A stretch of DNA of 64,000 bases from Thiorhodovibrio winogradskyi (lineage in GTDB: Bacteria; Pseudomonadota; Gammaproteobacteria; Chromatiales; Chromatiaceae). Below the pieces are notes generated by a model. It made no database searches. It worked only from the letters and a program-made list of their open reading frames with translations, and was not told the origin of the DNA. This document shows positions 34,171 through 43,597 of this stretch, in pieces; the first letter of the stretch is position 1; each line of letters starts with the position of its first letter. The stretch lies in contig NZ_CP121472.1 in the NCBI RefSeq assembly GCF_036208045.1, positions 1,995,531 through 2,059,530 of the forward strand, read 5' to 3'. Made by a program: the position numbers and the translations under genes.

Positions 34171-34290
34171 GATTTACGCGTGGTGCAGATGCTACTGGGT
34201 CACAGCGACTTATCAACCACCCAAATTTACACCCATGTCGCCAAGGCGCGCCTGCAGGAACTCCATGCCCAGCATCATCCGCGCGCATGA
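33391..34290 (+). CDS. xerD: Tyrosine recombinase XerD (intact copy)
   Basis: With XerC it resolves chromosome dimers at dif. The 299-residue length is that of XerD. The N-terminal SAM-like domain ([17 protein letters not shown]) precedes the catalytic domain with Arg150 (TGLRVTEL), Lys174 (GKGSKERLVP), His245 and Arg248 (SPHSLRHAF), His271 (LGHSDLSTTQ) and nucleophile Tyr280 (IYTHVAKARL). It starts by ATGA overlap with ogt copy B and is followed by yajQ 102 bp later. Being the sole complete copy in the window, it probably serves the dimer resolution function. Confidence 0.95.
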   Translation: MKDATATVVEAFADALWMERGLSPNTLTAYQSDLRAFCDWLEATRAREPAAADRIDLIDYLGVLAVKGIKPRSSARVLSCLRQFYGHLLRQGLIDKDPSTRIDAPKLGRPLPRSLSEADVEALLQAPDTESARGHRDRTMLEVLYATGLRVTELVTLEWNSVSLNQGVVRVMGKGSKERLVPLGEEALAWLAEFARGPRAELLGARQCTQVFPTSRGCCMTRQAFWQLIKRYALEAGIVVELSPHSLRHAFATHLLNHGADLRVVQMLLGHSDLSTTQIYTHVAKARLQELHAQHHPRA

Positions 34291-34392
34291 ATGATGAGGC
34301 CGTGCTCTCCCGCGCAAACACTCTCGCCGCGGCGCGAAACTATGGTAGCCTTCCAGCATTCATGGGTTGCTTTAAACTTTGGTGGAGGCGCG

Positions 34393-34875
34393 ATGCCCTC
34401 GTTTGACGTGGTCGCGGAGGCCGACCTGCAGGAAGTCCGCAATGCGGTTGATCAGGCTGGGCGCGAGATTGCGACGCGCTTTGATTTCAAAGGGGTCGAG
34501 GCGCGCTTTGAACTCCAGGATGGCGCGATTGATCTGCACGCCGAGCAGGAATTCCAACTGGGACAAATGATGGACATTTTGCGCCAGAAGCTGGTCAAAC
34601 GCTCGGTCGATCTCGCCGCGTTGGAGGTCGATGACCCCATCACCACGCTGAATGCCGCCCGGCAACGCATCGGCATCAAGCAGGGTGTCGACTCGGACAC
34701 CGCCAAGCGCATGATCAAGGCGCTCAAGGCCAGCAAGCTCAAGGTACAGGCGCAGATACAGGGTGATCAACTGCGGATCAGCGGCAAAAAACGCGATGAT
34801 CTGCAAGACGCCATTGCCGAGTTGCGCAATACCGATTGGAAGCTGCCGCTTCAATTCACAAATTTCCGCGATTAA
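34393..34875 (+). CDS. YajQ family nucleotide-binding protein
   Basis: A 160-residue protein of the UPF0234/YajQ family: MPSFDVVAEADLQEVRNAVDQA at the start, RFDFKGV, and LRISGKKRDDLQDAIAELR at the end. YajQ-like proteins bind nucleotides or cyclic di-GMP in some species and act as regulators; no catalytic site is known. The ATG at 34393 is preceded by a GGTGGAGG ribosome site, while the frame's extension to 34291 is upstream sequence. dsbC-like gene follows 19 bp later. Confidence 0.93.
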   Translation: MPSFDVVAEADLQEVRNAVDQAGREIATRFDFKGVEARFELQDGAIDLHAEQEFQLGQMMDILRQKLVKRSVDLAALEVDDPITTLNAARQRIGIKQGVDSDTAKRMIKALKASKLKVQAQIQGDQLRISGKKRDDLQDAIAELRNTDWKLPLQFTNFRD

Positions 34876-34894
34876 CGATGAGCGAGGATTTTGC

Positions 34895-35680
34895 ATGATG
34901 GCATCCACCAATTCCCGAACCTCCACCTATCACTCTCCTCAGGGTCGCGGAAGACGGTCACTGCAGAGCATTCTGGCGATGCCGCTGATTGCGCTGGGTA
35001 TGGCGTTGACAGGTCCGACATTGGCGGATGATGCCGCGACGATTCGCGCAGCGCTGGCCAAAGTATTGCCTGAGCATCAACCGACATCGGTCAAGCCATC
35101 GGTGGTCGATGGTCTTTACCAGGTGGACATAGGTCCGCAGGTCATGTTCGTGACCTCCGATGGTCGCTACCTGATCGACGGCGCGGTGATTGATTTGCAG
35201 ACGCGGGAAAATATTGCCGAGTCGGCCCAGGCCGAGGCGCGCCAGCGCACCATGGCGGGTGTCGCGGACGAGGATGTGATTCTATTCGCCGCCGACCAGC
35301 CTAAACACCAGGTCACGGTGTTCACCGATATCGATTGCGGCTACTGCCGAAAATTGCATCACGAGATTGATGGCTACAATCAAGAGGGGATCAGCGTGCG
35401 TTACCTGTTTTACCCGCGCAGTGGTCCGGGAAGCCCTTCTTATAACAAAGCCGTTTCGGTTTGGTGTGCCGATGACCAGAGAGCCGCGATGACCGCGGCC
35501 AAGAACGGCGAGAAAGTGCCATCGGCTAACTGCAAGAATCCGGTCCGTGAGCACATGGAACTGGGAGAGCTGCTTGGCATCCGCGGAACACCCGCGATTG
35601 TGCTTGAGAGTGGCGAGATGGTGCCAGGATATGTGGAACCAAAGCGCTTGGCCCAGCTGCTCGATGCTGCCTCGCAATAG
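34895..35680 (+). CDS. dsbC: DsbC-like periplasmic thiol:disulfide isomerase
   Basis: A 261-residue exported protein. A basic N-terminus of 22 residues is followed by a hydrophobic core (SILAMPLIALGMALTGPTLA) as a signal peptide. The mature protein has an N-terminal dimerisation domain (VLPEHQPTSVKPSVVDGLYQVDIGP) and a thioredoxin fold with the CGYC active site at Cys148 and Cys151, plus GTPAIVLESGEMVPGY containing the cis-Pro. The CGYC form and domain order are those of DsbC, which corrects wrong disulfides. The ATG at 34895 is preferred, with a second at 34898. It is 19 bp after yajQ. Confidence 0.93.
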   Translation: MMASTNSRTSTYHSPQGRGRRSLQSILAMPLIALGMALTGPTLADDAATIRAALAKVLPEHQPTSVKPSVVDGLYQVDIGPQVMFVTSDGRYLIDGAVIDLQTRENIAESAQAEARQRTMAGVADEDVILFAADQPKHQVTVFTDIDCGYCRKLHHEIDGYNQEGISVRYLFYPRSGPGSPSYNKAVSVWCADDQRAAMTAAKNGEKVPSANCKNPVREHMELGELLGIRGTPAIVLESGEMVPGYVEPKRLAQLLDAASQ

Positions 35681-35727
35681 GCATTGACAAAGGATATCAG
35701 GATAAGGGGTGAAAGAGGTGGTGTGCA

Positions 35728-36594
35728 GTGGCTGACCAACATGGGGCACTGGAGTTCGCCTGTCGTACGCATCGTGGCATGGTTCGCAAGGGCAACGAGG
35801 ACTCGGTCGCGGTGCATCCCGAGCATTGCCTGGCGATTGTCGCCGACGGGGTTGGTGGAGCCAGTGCGGGAGAAGTGGCCAGTCGCATGGCGGTGGACAT
35901 CATCTCCGAGCGTTTTATCAAGCGCGCGCCCAGCCGCTCGGATGCGCGCATCGCGCAGTTGTTGACCGAGGCCGCGGTGGATGAAGCCAATGGCGCTATT
36001 GTGCGCCATGCGCGCGAGGAGCCCGAATGCTCAGGGATGGGTACCACAGTGGTGATGGGCTTTTTCGGGCAGGGATGGATGGTGTATGGTCACGTCGGTG
36101 ACTCGCGCCTATACCGGCTCCGCGATGGTGAGCTCAAACAACTCACGCGCGATCATTCTTTCATTCAGGAAGTGGTCGACCAGGGCTTTTTCCCGAGCTT
36201 GGCCGATGCTCGTGAATATGGCATTACCGACAATGTGCTAACGCGCGCCCTCGGCTCGGCCGCGCATATCAAGGCCACCACTGACACCACCAATCTCCTC
36301 GAAGGGGATATCTACCTGCTTTGCTCCGACGGGTTGACGGGCATGGTGCCCTTCGATGAGCTGCAAAATGTCTTGATCGCCGCGGGCTCCCTGGAGACGG
36401 TGGCCGATACCCTGATCAAGCTTGCGTGCAAGCGTGGCGGCGTGGATAACATCACGGTCGCTCTGGTGCGCGTCAATCAGGTCGAGCAACCGGCGGACGG
36501 GACGAAGGCTCCCAAGGCGGCGGCAGATGCCCAGTCCTTGGCGGATGCGCCAACAAAAATATTACGCCCATCAAAAGCCCCCCAGCCGTCTTGA
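35728..36594 (+). CDS. PP2C family serine/threonine protein phosphatase
   Basis: A 288-residue Stp1-type metal-dependent phosphatase. The motifs are RKGNEDSVAV (metal-binding Asp), VADGVGGASAGEVAS, GTTVVMGFFG, YGHVGDSRLYRLRDG, LTRDHSF, LLCSDGLTGMV and GGVDNITVALV, all standard for soluble bacterial PP2C enzymes. A Pro/Ala-rich tail of about 35 residues follows. The start is GTG at 35728 with a GAGGTGG ribosome site. No partner kinase is in the window. It runs convergent with the FapA-like gene. Confidence 0.92.
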   Translation: MADQHGALEFACRTHRGMVRKGNEDSVAVHPEHCLAIVADGVGGASAGEVASRMAVDIISERFIKRAPSRSDARIAQLLTEAAVDEANGAIVRHAREEPECSGMGTTVVMGFFGQGWMVYGHVGDSRLYRLRDGELKQLTRDHSFIQEVVDQGFFPSLADAREYGITDNVLTRALGSAAHIKATTDTTNLLEGDIYLLCSDGLTGMVPFDELQNVLIAAGSLETVADTLIKLACKRGGVDNITVALVRVNQVEQPADGTKAPKAAADAQSLADAPTKILRPSKAPQPS

Positions 36595-36665
36595 TGCCTT
36601 CGGGGCGGACTGTCAGGCGGCGTTGCCTGCCAGCCTGCCTGTCAATATGGGGGGGCAAGGACTGG

Positions 36666-38345
36666 CTACTTGGTTTGGGGTTGCAGGGGCCGATGGGTCA
36701 GTCGATCCTCGGCATAGCGGAAGCAAACTTGGCTGATGGCGTCGGTGATTTCCAGGGTTTTGTCACCAATGGTCAGCACGACGCCTGGATAGACGGTGCC
36801 TGGAACCTCGATGCAGTGATTCATGATGTCATCGGCCCTTGCTTGCAGCTGCTCGCGTTCAAGGGTAATGGTGCTGAGTTCCGCCTTTAAGCGGTCACAG
36901 GTGCTGTTGATGGTTGTTAGGCGGGCTTCAATGTCGGGTGCCTGGGTCTTGGAGAGCTCAACCATCACCTTGAGCAAGCGGCCAAGATCCGCTTGTTTAC
37001 AGGCGATTTCGTCGTTGTGTTCTTCGAGTTTGATTAGGATGTCGACGGATGTCTGAATGATTGCCTCGGTCGTGATGCCCGCCTGGGCACCCAGGTTTTG
37101 CGCGCGAATCAGCGTGGTGGCGCGGATGCAACCGCCAACAATGCCGCTGCGCGGCTGTCCGGTCGAACCCACGATGACCTGATTGTCGCAATTCACCTGG
37201 CTGTGAGTGAGTTGGCTCTTGATGGTGATATCACCCTTGACATCCAGCTCGGCTTTCTCGACGTGACCGGCGCTCAGGTTCCCATGGCAACGCACGTGCA
37301 TGCTCAAGCCTTCCTCTCGCGCATCGTCGGTTGGGCCTGAAATTCCCATTTTGACATCCAGGTTACCGCCGACCTCAAGTTTGGCGCATTCCACCATTCC
37401 CATTATGTGTACGTCGCCTGAGACTTTGATGTGCATGCCAGGGCTGACGCTGCCTCTGACCATTAGGGTGCCGTCATAGTCGATATGACCCGAACGCAGG
37501 TTGACATCCTCGACCGTGAGCACGGGATCGACGGACGCACCGGCTTGCTGTAATACGGGTTGTCCATTAATGGATGCGATCAGCAGATTCGGATCATCTT
37601 CGGCGATGGCGGTGCCTTTGTGCCGCTTGAATTGGAGTTGGCGACCGTCCTTGGCTTTGATGACCTCACCCTCAATTGTAAAGCCATCATCTCCCTTGGT
37701 TGGGGGATGGCGACGCATCAGGATGTCTCCTGGTTTGACGGTTGGAATCGCGCCAAGATCTCGGTAATCCAACGACCCGTCAGCACGTTCTGCCGGGCGT
37801 CTCTCGCTGACCTGAACCAACGGCTCAAAATAACTGTCCCGCCCATTGATAGGTGCCTTCCCGCGCGCAATGACGATTTGCAGGGTCGAGCCAGGTGTGG
37901 CGGTGGGAACCGCCGCGAGCAGTCGATTGATGGCTTTGTGATCAATAAGATGGCTTGCGATCTTTGCGTGTTCGAAAACTTCCGACAAATGTTCGCTGGA
38001 GGTGGGTTCGCCCCCGCGCGCGGTTTTTAGGATCAGCTTGGCCACCAAGTTGTCATCGCTGATCTGGAGTCTGACGACGGCATCATGGTATTCGCCAATT
38101 TCAACCTCTCCGTCCTCACCGCTGGCGATCATTCGCTGGAGCTGCAAAATGCCGGTTTTTGAAATGACCGCGCCTTTCAAGTCGGCGTGTTGGAGCTCGG
38201 TGGTCAGCCAGGTTTGATCGATTGTGAGCGGTTCCTTGCCGAGAGTGACCCGGGCGATCACCCGGTTGCCAGCTGCTTTGCGATTCAGGGCGACCTGAGT
38301 TCGATTTGGGGGTAAAGTGTCGGATGGCTTGGAGTCCGGTGACAT
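36666..38345 (-). CDS. FapA family protein (DUF342)
   Basis: A 559-residue cytoplasmic protein. The central part is the FapA/DUF342 beta-helix: GTAIAEDDPNLLIASINGQPV, VEDVNLRSGHIDYDGTLMVRGSV, MHIKVSGDVHIMGMVECAKLEVGGNLDVKMGI, and later GSTGQPRSGIVGGCIRA. The C-terminal third is a coiled coil (EEHNDEIACKQADLGRLLKV ... DRLKAELSTITLEREQLQARAD). These proteins are widespread in motile gammaproteobacteria; the function is not established, though a polymer-forming or cytoskeleton-like role is suggested for relatives. It is a single-gene unit, divergent from tpiA. Confidence 0.9.
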   Translation of the reverse strand: MSPDSKPSDTLPPNRTQVALNRKAAGNRVIARVTLGKEPLTIDQTWLTTELQHADLKGAVISKTGILQLQRMIASGEDGEVEIGEYHDAVVRLQISDDNLVAKLILKTARGGEPTSSEHLSEVFEHAKIASHLIDHKAINRLLAAVPTATPGSTLQIVIARGKAPINGRDSYFEPLVQVSERRPAERADGSLDYRDLGAIPTVKPGDILMRRHPPTKGDDGFTIEGEVIKAKDGRQLQFKRHKGTAIAEDDPNLLIASINGQPVLQQAGASVDPVLTVEDVNLRSGHIDYDGTLMVRGSVSPGMHIKVSGDVHIMGMVECAKLEVGGNLDVKMGISGPTDDAREEGLSMHVRCHGNLSAGHVEKAELDVKGDITIKSQLTHSQVNCDNQVIVGSTGQPRSGIVGGCIRATTLIRAQNLGAQAGITTEAIIQTSVDILIKLEEHNDEIACKQADLGRLLKVMVELSKTQAPDIEARLTTINSTCDRLKAELSTITLEREQLQARADDIMNHCIEVPGTVYPGVVLTIGDKTLEITDAISQVCFRYAEDRLTHRPLQPQTK

Positions 38346-38718
38346 GGGTTAGAATTCCTGTGCGTGGAATGCGGTCAACAGGGCTGTCGCACCTGATCTT
38401 GATGCTGTTTTGCGTTGCCAGGCGTTAGGGGGGAGGGCGCGGGGAGCCGATGCGAACTTTGGCGGGAGTGACCATCAAGAGTAGTGACCTTCGGCTGAGC
38501 GGGTAGGTCAAGCGACCGAACCTTGGAAAGTGCCTGAGGACATTGTGGCAAAACATCGCGATTTTTGCTCAAATGATTGAATCAGAGAGCAAATCAAGAA
38601 CGCTGTAGTGTAACATTAATCGTGTACGAAACTTTTCCCGTCGCGACTGCATCGCATTGGGTTGCGCTGTCGGTCCAATATCGCTAACATGCACGGCTCT
38701 TTTTTGGAGGGAAATGAC
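38346..38718 (+). other. Divergent FapA/tpiA intergenic region
   Basis: No gene seen in 373 bases. It is AT-richer toward tpiA (38560-38640), as expected for a promoter region, and contains GTGTAACATTAATCG-type sequence. A candidate tpiA promoter is listed separately. Confidence 0.55.
38662..38690 (+). promoter_or_regulatory. tpiA: Candidate sigma-70 promoter for tpiA
   Basis: TTGCGC (38662-38667) and TAACAT (38685-38690) are separated by 17 bp and lie 29 bp before the tpiA start. Each matches consensus in four of six positions. Confidence 0.45.
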
Positions 38719-39480
38719 ATGCGCCAGCCACTGGTTGCGGGTAACTGGAAAATGAACGGCAGCAAAGCGGATGCTGCGGATTTGGTTAACGGCATCAAAG
38801 CCGGAGCCGCGAAAGTTCAGAAGGCGGAAATTGCCGTCTGTCCGCCATTTCCCTACCTTCAGCTCATTGAGGGGTTACTCGCCGGGTCGAATATTCGCTG
38901 GGGTTCTCAGGATGTCTCGAACGAGTCCGACGGTGCCTTCACCGGCCAGGTGTCCGCGCGCATGCTGAAGGACTTCGGTTGCACCTACGCCATCATCGGC
39001 CATTCCGAGCGTCGCATGTTCAATGCCGAGTCTGATGCCCTGATCGCTAAGAAATACGATCAGGCGCTCGCCGCCGGCCTAACGCCCGTTCTTTGTGTTG
39101 GCGAGTCGCTTGAGGAGCGCGAGCATGGCAAGACCGAGGAAGTGGTCGCTCGCCATCTCGATGCCGTACTCGAAGGAGCGGGGGCCAAGGCTATAGGTCT
39201 CGGCGTGATCGCCTACGAGCCGGTCTGGGCCATTGGCACAGGCGTCACGGCGACACCCGAGCAAGCTCAAGAGGTTCATGCTTTTCTGCGCCAGCGCATC
39301 GCGGCCAAAAGTCAAGCCGAGGCCGAAGCGGTGCGGATTCTCTACGGTGGTAGCATGAAGCCCGGCAACGCGATGGAGCTCATTGGCCAGGCGGACATTG
39401 ACGGTGGCCTGATTGGAGGAGCAGCTCTGAAGTCGAGTGATTTCCTCGCTATATGCGCGGCGGCCGAGGCGAATGCCTAA
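38719..39480 (+). CDS. tpiA: Triosephosphate isomerase
   Basis: Interconverts dihydroxyacetone phosphate and glyceraldehyde 3-phosphate in glycolysis and the Calvin cycle. The TIM-barrel catalytic residues are present: Lys in AGNWKMNGS, His in IIGHSERR and Glu in AYEPVWAIGTG, with the phosphate loops GGSMKPGN and GGLIGGAAL. The start at 38719 (MRQPLVAGNW) follows a GGAGGG ribosome site; an in-frame extension upstream to 38662 overlaps the promoter candidate and is rejected. secG follows, which is common in gammaproteobacteria. Confidence 0.97.
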   Translation: MRQPLVAGNWKMNGSKADAADLVNGIKAGAAKVQKAEIAVCPPFPYLQLIEGLLAGSNIRWGSQDVSNESDGAFTGQVSARMLKDFGCTYAIIGHSERRMFNAESDALIAKKYDQALAAGLTPVLCVGESLEEREHGKTEEVVARHLDAVLEGAGAKAIGLGVIAYEPVWAIGTGVTATPEQAQEVHAFLRQRIAAKSQAEAEAVRILYGGSMKPGNAMELIGQADIDGGLIGGAALKSSDFLAICAAAEANA

Positions 39481-39666
39481 TCGATTCAGCGGTATGGGTA
39501 TCAGTTTGCTGGCTCCTATTAAGGCAAAGGGTACTTGAAAGGGATTTCATCAGGCATTTTGCATCTGGCACATTTTGTATCGGGCAATAGTGCCACCAAC
39601 TCCGGACGGTAGGACAGAACGGGCGGCGCTCATTTAGGTTCGCCCTGATAGGTCGGCGAGTGTTTC

Positions 39667-40179
39667 ATGCAAACGATTTTAACCATTGTACATCTGCTGC
39701 TTGCGATCGGGCTGATCGCGCTCGTGCTCATCCAGCATGGCAAGGGCGCCGATGCTGGAGCAGCCTTCGGCAGTGGCGCCTCAGCAACAGTATTTGGAGC
39801 GCAAGGATCAGGTAATTTTCTATCTCGCTCCACGGCGATTTTGGCAACGGCATTTTTCCTGACCAGCATCGCACTGGCATACTATGCGACCAAGGTTGGG
39901 GAGCCAGCGGGGCTGATGGATGATCTTCCGCTTTCTGATGCCAAGCAAATTGAATCCGCATTACCGCGAGTCAACGAATCTGCTGAAGGCCAGAGCGCAC
40001 AGGCCCCGTCGACCGATGATTTTCCGGATGTGGAAATGGATGATCTGCCTGATGTGGAAGTGCCCGATGCTGGGGCGAATACGCAAACATCAGACTCAGA
40101 TTTGCCGTCAGCGCACTCGGATGCTGATTTGGATGATGAGACCCAAGGTGATACTGGCGTGCCAGAAGGCGACCGCTAA
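39667..40179 (+). CDS. secG: Preprotein translocase subunit SecG
   Basis: A 170-residue inner-membrane component of SecYEG. Two membrane segments flank the conserved loop: [20 protein letters not shown], then [33 protein letters not shown] split between them, and [16 protein letters not shown]. The C-terminal tail is long and very acidic (many Asp and Glu, [17 protein letters not shown]), longer than in E. coli. The tRNA-Leu gene follows 61 bp downstream, the standard secG-leuU arrangement. Confidence 0.94.
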   Translation: MQTILTIVHLLLAIGLIALVLIQHGKGADAGAAFGSGASATVFGAQGSGNFLSRSTAILATAFFLTSIALAYYATKVGEPAGLMDDLPLSDAKQIESALPRVNESAEGQSAQAPSTDDFPDVEMDDLPDVEVPDAGANTQTSDSDLPSAHSDADLDDETQGDTGVPEGDR

Positions 40180-40240
40180 CCGCGCTTCTGGCGCCACACT
40201 CGCTAAGCGCAATGGGTCATTTGTCACACTCACTTTTATC

Positions 40241-40325
40241 GCCGACGTGGTGGAATTGGTAGACACGCTGTCTTGAGGGGGCAGTGGCGCAAGCCGTGCC
40301 GGTTCGAGTCCGGCCGTCGGCACCA
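40241..40325 (+). tRNA. tRNA-Leu(GAG)
   Basis: The acceptor stem GCCGACG pairs with CGTCGGC at the 3' end, followed by encoded ACCA. The D arm TGGTGGAATTGGTAGACA, anticodon arm CTGTC-TTGAGGG-GGCAG with anticodon GAG at 40275-40277, a long class II variable arm and GGTTCGAGTCC T loop are all clear. The order secG-tRNA-Leu-nuoA matches many gammaproteobacteria. Confidence 0.97.
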
Positions 40326-40386
40326 AATACGGATAGTAAGCAGTCAGAAAAAACCTGTTATAAAGCGCATTCCCCTCAGGGGGAGC

Positions 40387-40410
40387 GCGACTGCTTCGTC
40401 GCCGTTTTTT
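40387..40410 (+). terminator. Rho-independent terminator between tRNA-Leu and nuoA
   Basis: A GCGAC/GTCGC stem (40387-40391 with 40398-40402) with a 6-nt loop is followed by CG and six T. It would end secG-tRNA transcripts before the nuo operon, so nuo probably has its own promoter in 40411-40571. Confidence 0.75.
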
Positions 40411-40571
40411 GAGCTTGAGCGGTTTTGATTCAAGACCGGCCAAGCCTGTTTGATGGACCATTCCGGTGGTCGCGCTGATGACAGATGTCCTGGCTCGCGC
40501 AGCCTTTGGGCTCTGACAATTGTCACGGCGCTCCCATTACCACTGTTGGGCAGGGGAGGGGAGTCACTCGC

Positions 40572-40928
40572 ATGCTCGAGGACTATCTGCATATTCTGAT
40601 CTTCACGGGAGTGGCGCTGCTCATTGGCGTTGGTCCCTTGGTGCTTGGCGCGCTCATCGGTCCGCGCAAGCCGGATGCTGAAAAAGACTCTCCTTACGAG
40701 TGTGGTTTCGATGCTTTCGAGACCGCCCGCATCAAGTTTGATGTGCGCTACTACCTGGTTGCCATCCTCTTTATCGTTTTTGACCTGGAAATCGCCTTTC
40801 TTTTCCCCTGGGCCGTGGTGCTTGATGACTTGGGAATGACGGCTTTGATCGCCATGGCGCTCTTCCTTGGTATCCTGGTTGTCGGCTTCATTTACGAGTG
40901 GAAAAAAGGGGCACTCGAATGGGAATGA
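40572..40928 (+). CDS. nuoA: NADH-quinone oxidoreductase subunit A
   Basis: A 118-residue membrane subunit of complex I with three membrane helices (about 8-30, 62-82 and 90-110). The conserved [25 protein letters not shown] loop, including the Cys and DxR residues lining the quinone site region, is intact, split here as SPYECGF and [21 protein letters not shown]. The ATG at 40572 follows a GGGGAGGGG site; an upstream start at 40485 is rejected. First gene of the nuo operon. Confidence 0.96.
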   Translation: MLEDYLHILIFTGVALLIGVGPLVLGALIGPRKPDAEKDSPYECGFDAFETARIKFDVRYYLVAILFIVFDLEIAFLFPWAVVLDDLGMTALIAMALFLGILVVGFIYEWKKGALEWE

Positions 40929-41046
40929 TCGCCTGTCCGGCGGCCGCTGGTCAGAATTCGTTAACTCGGGATGCCTCAAGCAGGGTGGTTTTTGATCAGG
41001 TCACCTCTGATCGGCTTGGCCTCGGGTTGAATGACGGGAGCGTACG

Positions 41047-41523
41047 ATGAGCATTGAAGGCTTGTTGGAAGAAGGCTTTGTCACCACGACGGCCGATCAA
41101 CTGATCAATTGGGCGCGCACCGGCTCCCTATGGCCCATGACCTTCGGTCTGGCCTGCTGCGCCGTGGAGATGATGCACGCCGGCGCCGCGCGCTATGATC
41201 TTGACCGTTTTGGGATTATTTTCCGCCCCAGTCCGCGCCAGTCCGATGTCATGATTGTCGCCGGAACCCTGGTCAATAAAATGGCACCGGCCTTGCGCAA
41301 GGTCTATGACCAAATGGCCGAGCCGCGTTGGGTCATTTCCATGGGCTCCTGTGCCAATGGCGGTGGCTATTACCACTACTCTTACTCAGTGGTGCGCGGT
41401 TGTGATCGCATTGTTCCTGTCGATATCTATGTGCCGGGTTGTCCGCCAACGGCCGAGGCGCTGCTCTATGGTGTGTTGCAACTCCAGAACAAGATTCGCC
41501 GCACCAATACGATCGCGCGCTAA
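41047..41523 (+). CDS. nuoB: NADH-quinone oxidoreductase subunit B
   Basis: A 158-residue peripheral-arm subunit that holds the terminal iron-sulfur cluster N2 next to the quinone site. The four ligands are in [11 protein letters not shown] (tandem Cys), GSCANGGG and [31 protein letters not shown] and [13 protein letters not shown] are typical. It follows nuoA by 118 bp. Confidence 0.97.
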   Translation: MSIEGLLEEGFVTTTADQLINWARTGSLWPMTFGLACCAVEMMHAGAARYDLDRFGIIFRPSPRQSDVMIVAGTLVNKMAPALRKVYDQMAEPRWVISMGSCANGGGYYHYSYSVVRGCDRIVPVDIYVPGCPPTAEALLYGVLQLQNKIRRTNTIAR

Positions 41524-41613
41524 CTTTGTATCCAAACTGGCACTGACTCCTAACCGCACGCATCCCGTCTCCAGTTACAGTTCAGCATCCGTTACCGAGA
41601 CCCTGACTTTGCC

Positions 41614-42345
41614 GTGAATCAACTCGCTGATACCGCACCTTCCACGAGCACCGGCGATGCGCGCCTTGATGCGCTGGCCGAGTCATTGGTCGAGTCCTTC
41701 ACAACGCGCGTACAAGAACTCATCCGTGCGCCTGGCGAACTGACCCTGGTCGTGACGCCAGCTGATTTGCTTGCTGTGTGTGGCGAGCTGCGCGATGGAC
41801 CCACATTCAGCTTCGAGCAGCTGATTGATCTCTGTGGGGTGGATTACGCGGCCTTCGGTCAGTCCGAATGGGAGACTGAACTGGCCTCGAGTGACGGTTT
41901 TGGCCGCGGTGTCGATCGTGAACCGGATTTAAATCTGGACTCCGATCGGCGTTTCGCCGTGGTCTATCACTTGCTGTCGGTGAAGCACAATCGCCGCTTG
42001 CGCTTGCGGGTGCATGTGTCGGCTTCCTCACCCATGGTGGATTCCGTGGTGTCGCTTTGGCCAGTGGCGGACTGGTTTGAGCGCGAGTGTTTCGATCTTT
42101 TCGGCATTCTGTTCAATGGCCATCCGGATTTGCGCCGTATCCTGACTGACTACGGCTTTGTTGGCCATCCCTTCCGTAAGGACTTTCCGCTCAGTGGTCA
42201 GGTCGAGATGCGTTATGACCCCGAGCAACAGCGGGTGGTCTACGAGCCGGTCAGCATTGAGCCACGCGTGCTGGTGCCGCGCGTGATTCGCGATGACAGT
42301 CGCTATCTTGACGAAGGCCTGACCAGCGGAGAGGCCAATGCCTGA
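41614..42345 (+). CDS. nuoC: NADH-quinone oxidoreductase subunit C
   Basis: A 243-residue subunit, with nuoD as a separate gene. Conserved segments are [58 protein letters not shown] and [24 protein letters not shown] split over the C-terminal half. The start is GTG at 41614. It overlaps nuoD by 8 bases, indicating coupled translation. Confidence 0.96.
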   Translation: MNQLADTAPSTSTGDARLDALAESLVESFTTRVQELIRAPGELTLVVTPADLLAVCGELRDGPTFSFEQLIDLCGVDYAAFGQSEWETELASSDGFGRGVDREPDLNLDSDRRFAVVYHLLSVKHNRRLRLRVHVSASSPMVDSVVSLWPVADWFERECFDLFGILFNGHPDLRRILTDYGFVGHPFRKDFPLSGQVEMRYDPEQQRVVYEPVSIEPRVLVPRVIRDDSRYLDEGLTSGEANA

Positions 42346-43597
42346 GATTCGCAATTACACGCTGAACTTTGGCCCTCAGCACCCGGCGGCCCATGGTGTG
42401 CTGCGTCTGGTGCTGGAAATGTCGGGCGAGGTGATCGAACGGGCGGATCCACATATCGGGCTTTTGCATCGCGGCACCGAGAAACTCGCCGAGACCAAGC
42501 CTTTCAACCAAAGCATCGGCTACATGGATCGCCTCGATTATGTGTCCATGATGTGCAATGAGCACGGCTATGTGCGGGCGATCGAAAAGCTGCTGGGGAT
42601 AGAAGCGCCCATTCGCGCCCAATATATCCGCACCATGTTCGATGAAATCACGCGGATTCTAAACCACCTGATGTGGCTTGGTGCCCATGCGCTCGATGTC
42701 GGCGCCATGAGCGTGTTTCTCTATTGCTTCCGTGAGCGCGAGGATCTGATGGACTGCTACGAAGCGGTCTCGGGCGCGCGCCTGCATGCCACCTATTATC
42801 GCCCCGGTGGTGTCTATCGCGATCTGCCGGGCCAGATGCCGCGCTTCTCCGAGGAAAGCTCGAAATGGCATGGCAAGCGCGAGTTCCAGAGTCTGAACAA
42901 AGCGCGCGCGGGCTCGCTGCTCGATTTTATTCAGGACTTCACTGATCGCTTCCCGGCCCTGGTCGATGAGTACGAGACCCTGCTGACCGACAATCGCATC
43001 TGGAAGCAGCGCACCGTTGGTATTGGCGTGGTCGATGGCGCGCGCGCCAAGGCGCTGGGCTTTACCGGACCGATGCTGCGTGGCTCGGGTGTGGAATGGG
43101 ATTTGCGCAAGAAACAGCCCTATGCCGCTTATGACAAGATGGATTTCGATATCCCGGTGGGGGTGAATGGCGATTGCTATGACCGCTATCTGGTGCGGGT
43201 CGAGGAGATGCGCCAGTCCAATCGCATCATTCGCCAGTGTATCGACTGGCTGCGCGCCAATCAGGGCCCGGTGATGATCGGCGACCATAAGGTCTCGCCA
43301 CCGGCGCGCACCGAGATGAAAGACGACATGGAAGGTCTGATCCATCATTTTAAGCTGTTCACCGAGGGCTACTGCCCGCCGCCCGGCGAGGTCTATGCCG
43401 CCGTGGAGGCACCCAAGGGCGAGTTTGGCTGCTACATTGTCGCCGATGGCGCGAACAAACCTTATCGGCTGAAAGTTCGCGCGCCCGGTTTCGCGCACCT
43501 GGCCGCCATGGATGAAATGTCACGGGGGCACATGCTGGCCGATGTGGTCGCCATTATCGGCACCATGGATATCGTCTTCGGGGAGGTGGACCGCTGA
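42338..43597 (+). CDS. nuoD: NADH-quinone oxidoreductase subunit D
   Basis: A 419-residue 49-kDa-type subunit that forms the quinone pocket with NuoB. It begins with [21 protein letters not shown] and shows [41 protein letters not shown] and the C-terminal [18 protein letters not shown], the family ending. It ends in an ATGA-type overlap with nuoE. Confidence 0.97.
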   Translation: MPEIRNYTLNFGPQHPAAHGVLRLVLEMSGEVIERADPHIGLLHRGTEKLAETKPFNQSIGYMDRLDYVSMMCNEHGYVRAIEKLLGIEAPIRAQYIRTMFDEITRILNHLMWLGAHALDVGAMSVFLYCFREREDLMDCYEAVSGARLHATYYRPGGVYRDLPGQMPRFSEESSKWHGKREFQSLNKARAGSLLDFIQDFTDRFPALVDEYETLLTDNRIWKQRTVGIGVVDGARAKALGFTGPMLRGSGVEWDLRKKQPYAAYDKMDFDIPVGVNGDCYDRYLVRVEEMRQSNRIIRQCIDWLRANQGPVMIGDHKVSPPARTEMKDDMEGLIHHFKLFTEGYCPPPGEVYAAVEAPKGEFGCYIVADGANKPYRLKVRAPGFAHLAAMDEMSRGHMLADVVAIIGTMDIVFGEVDR

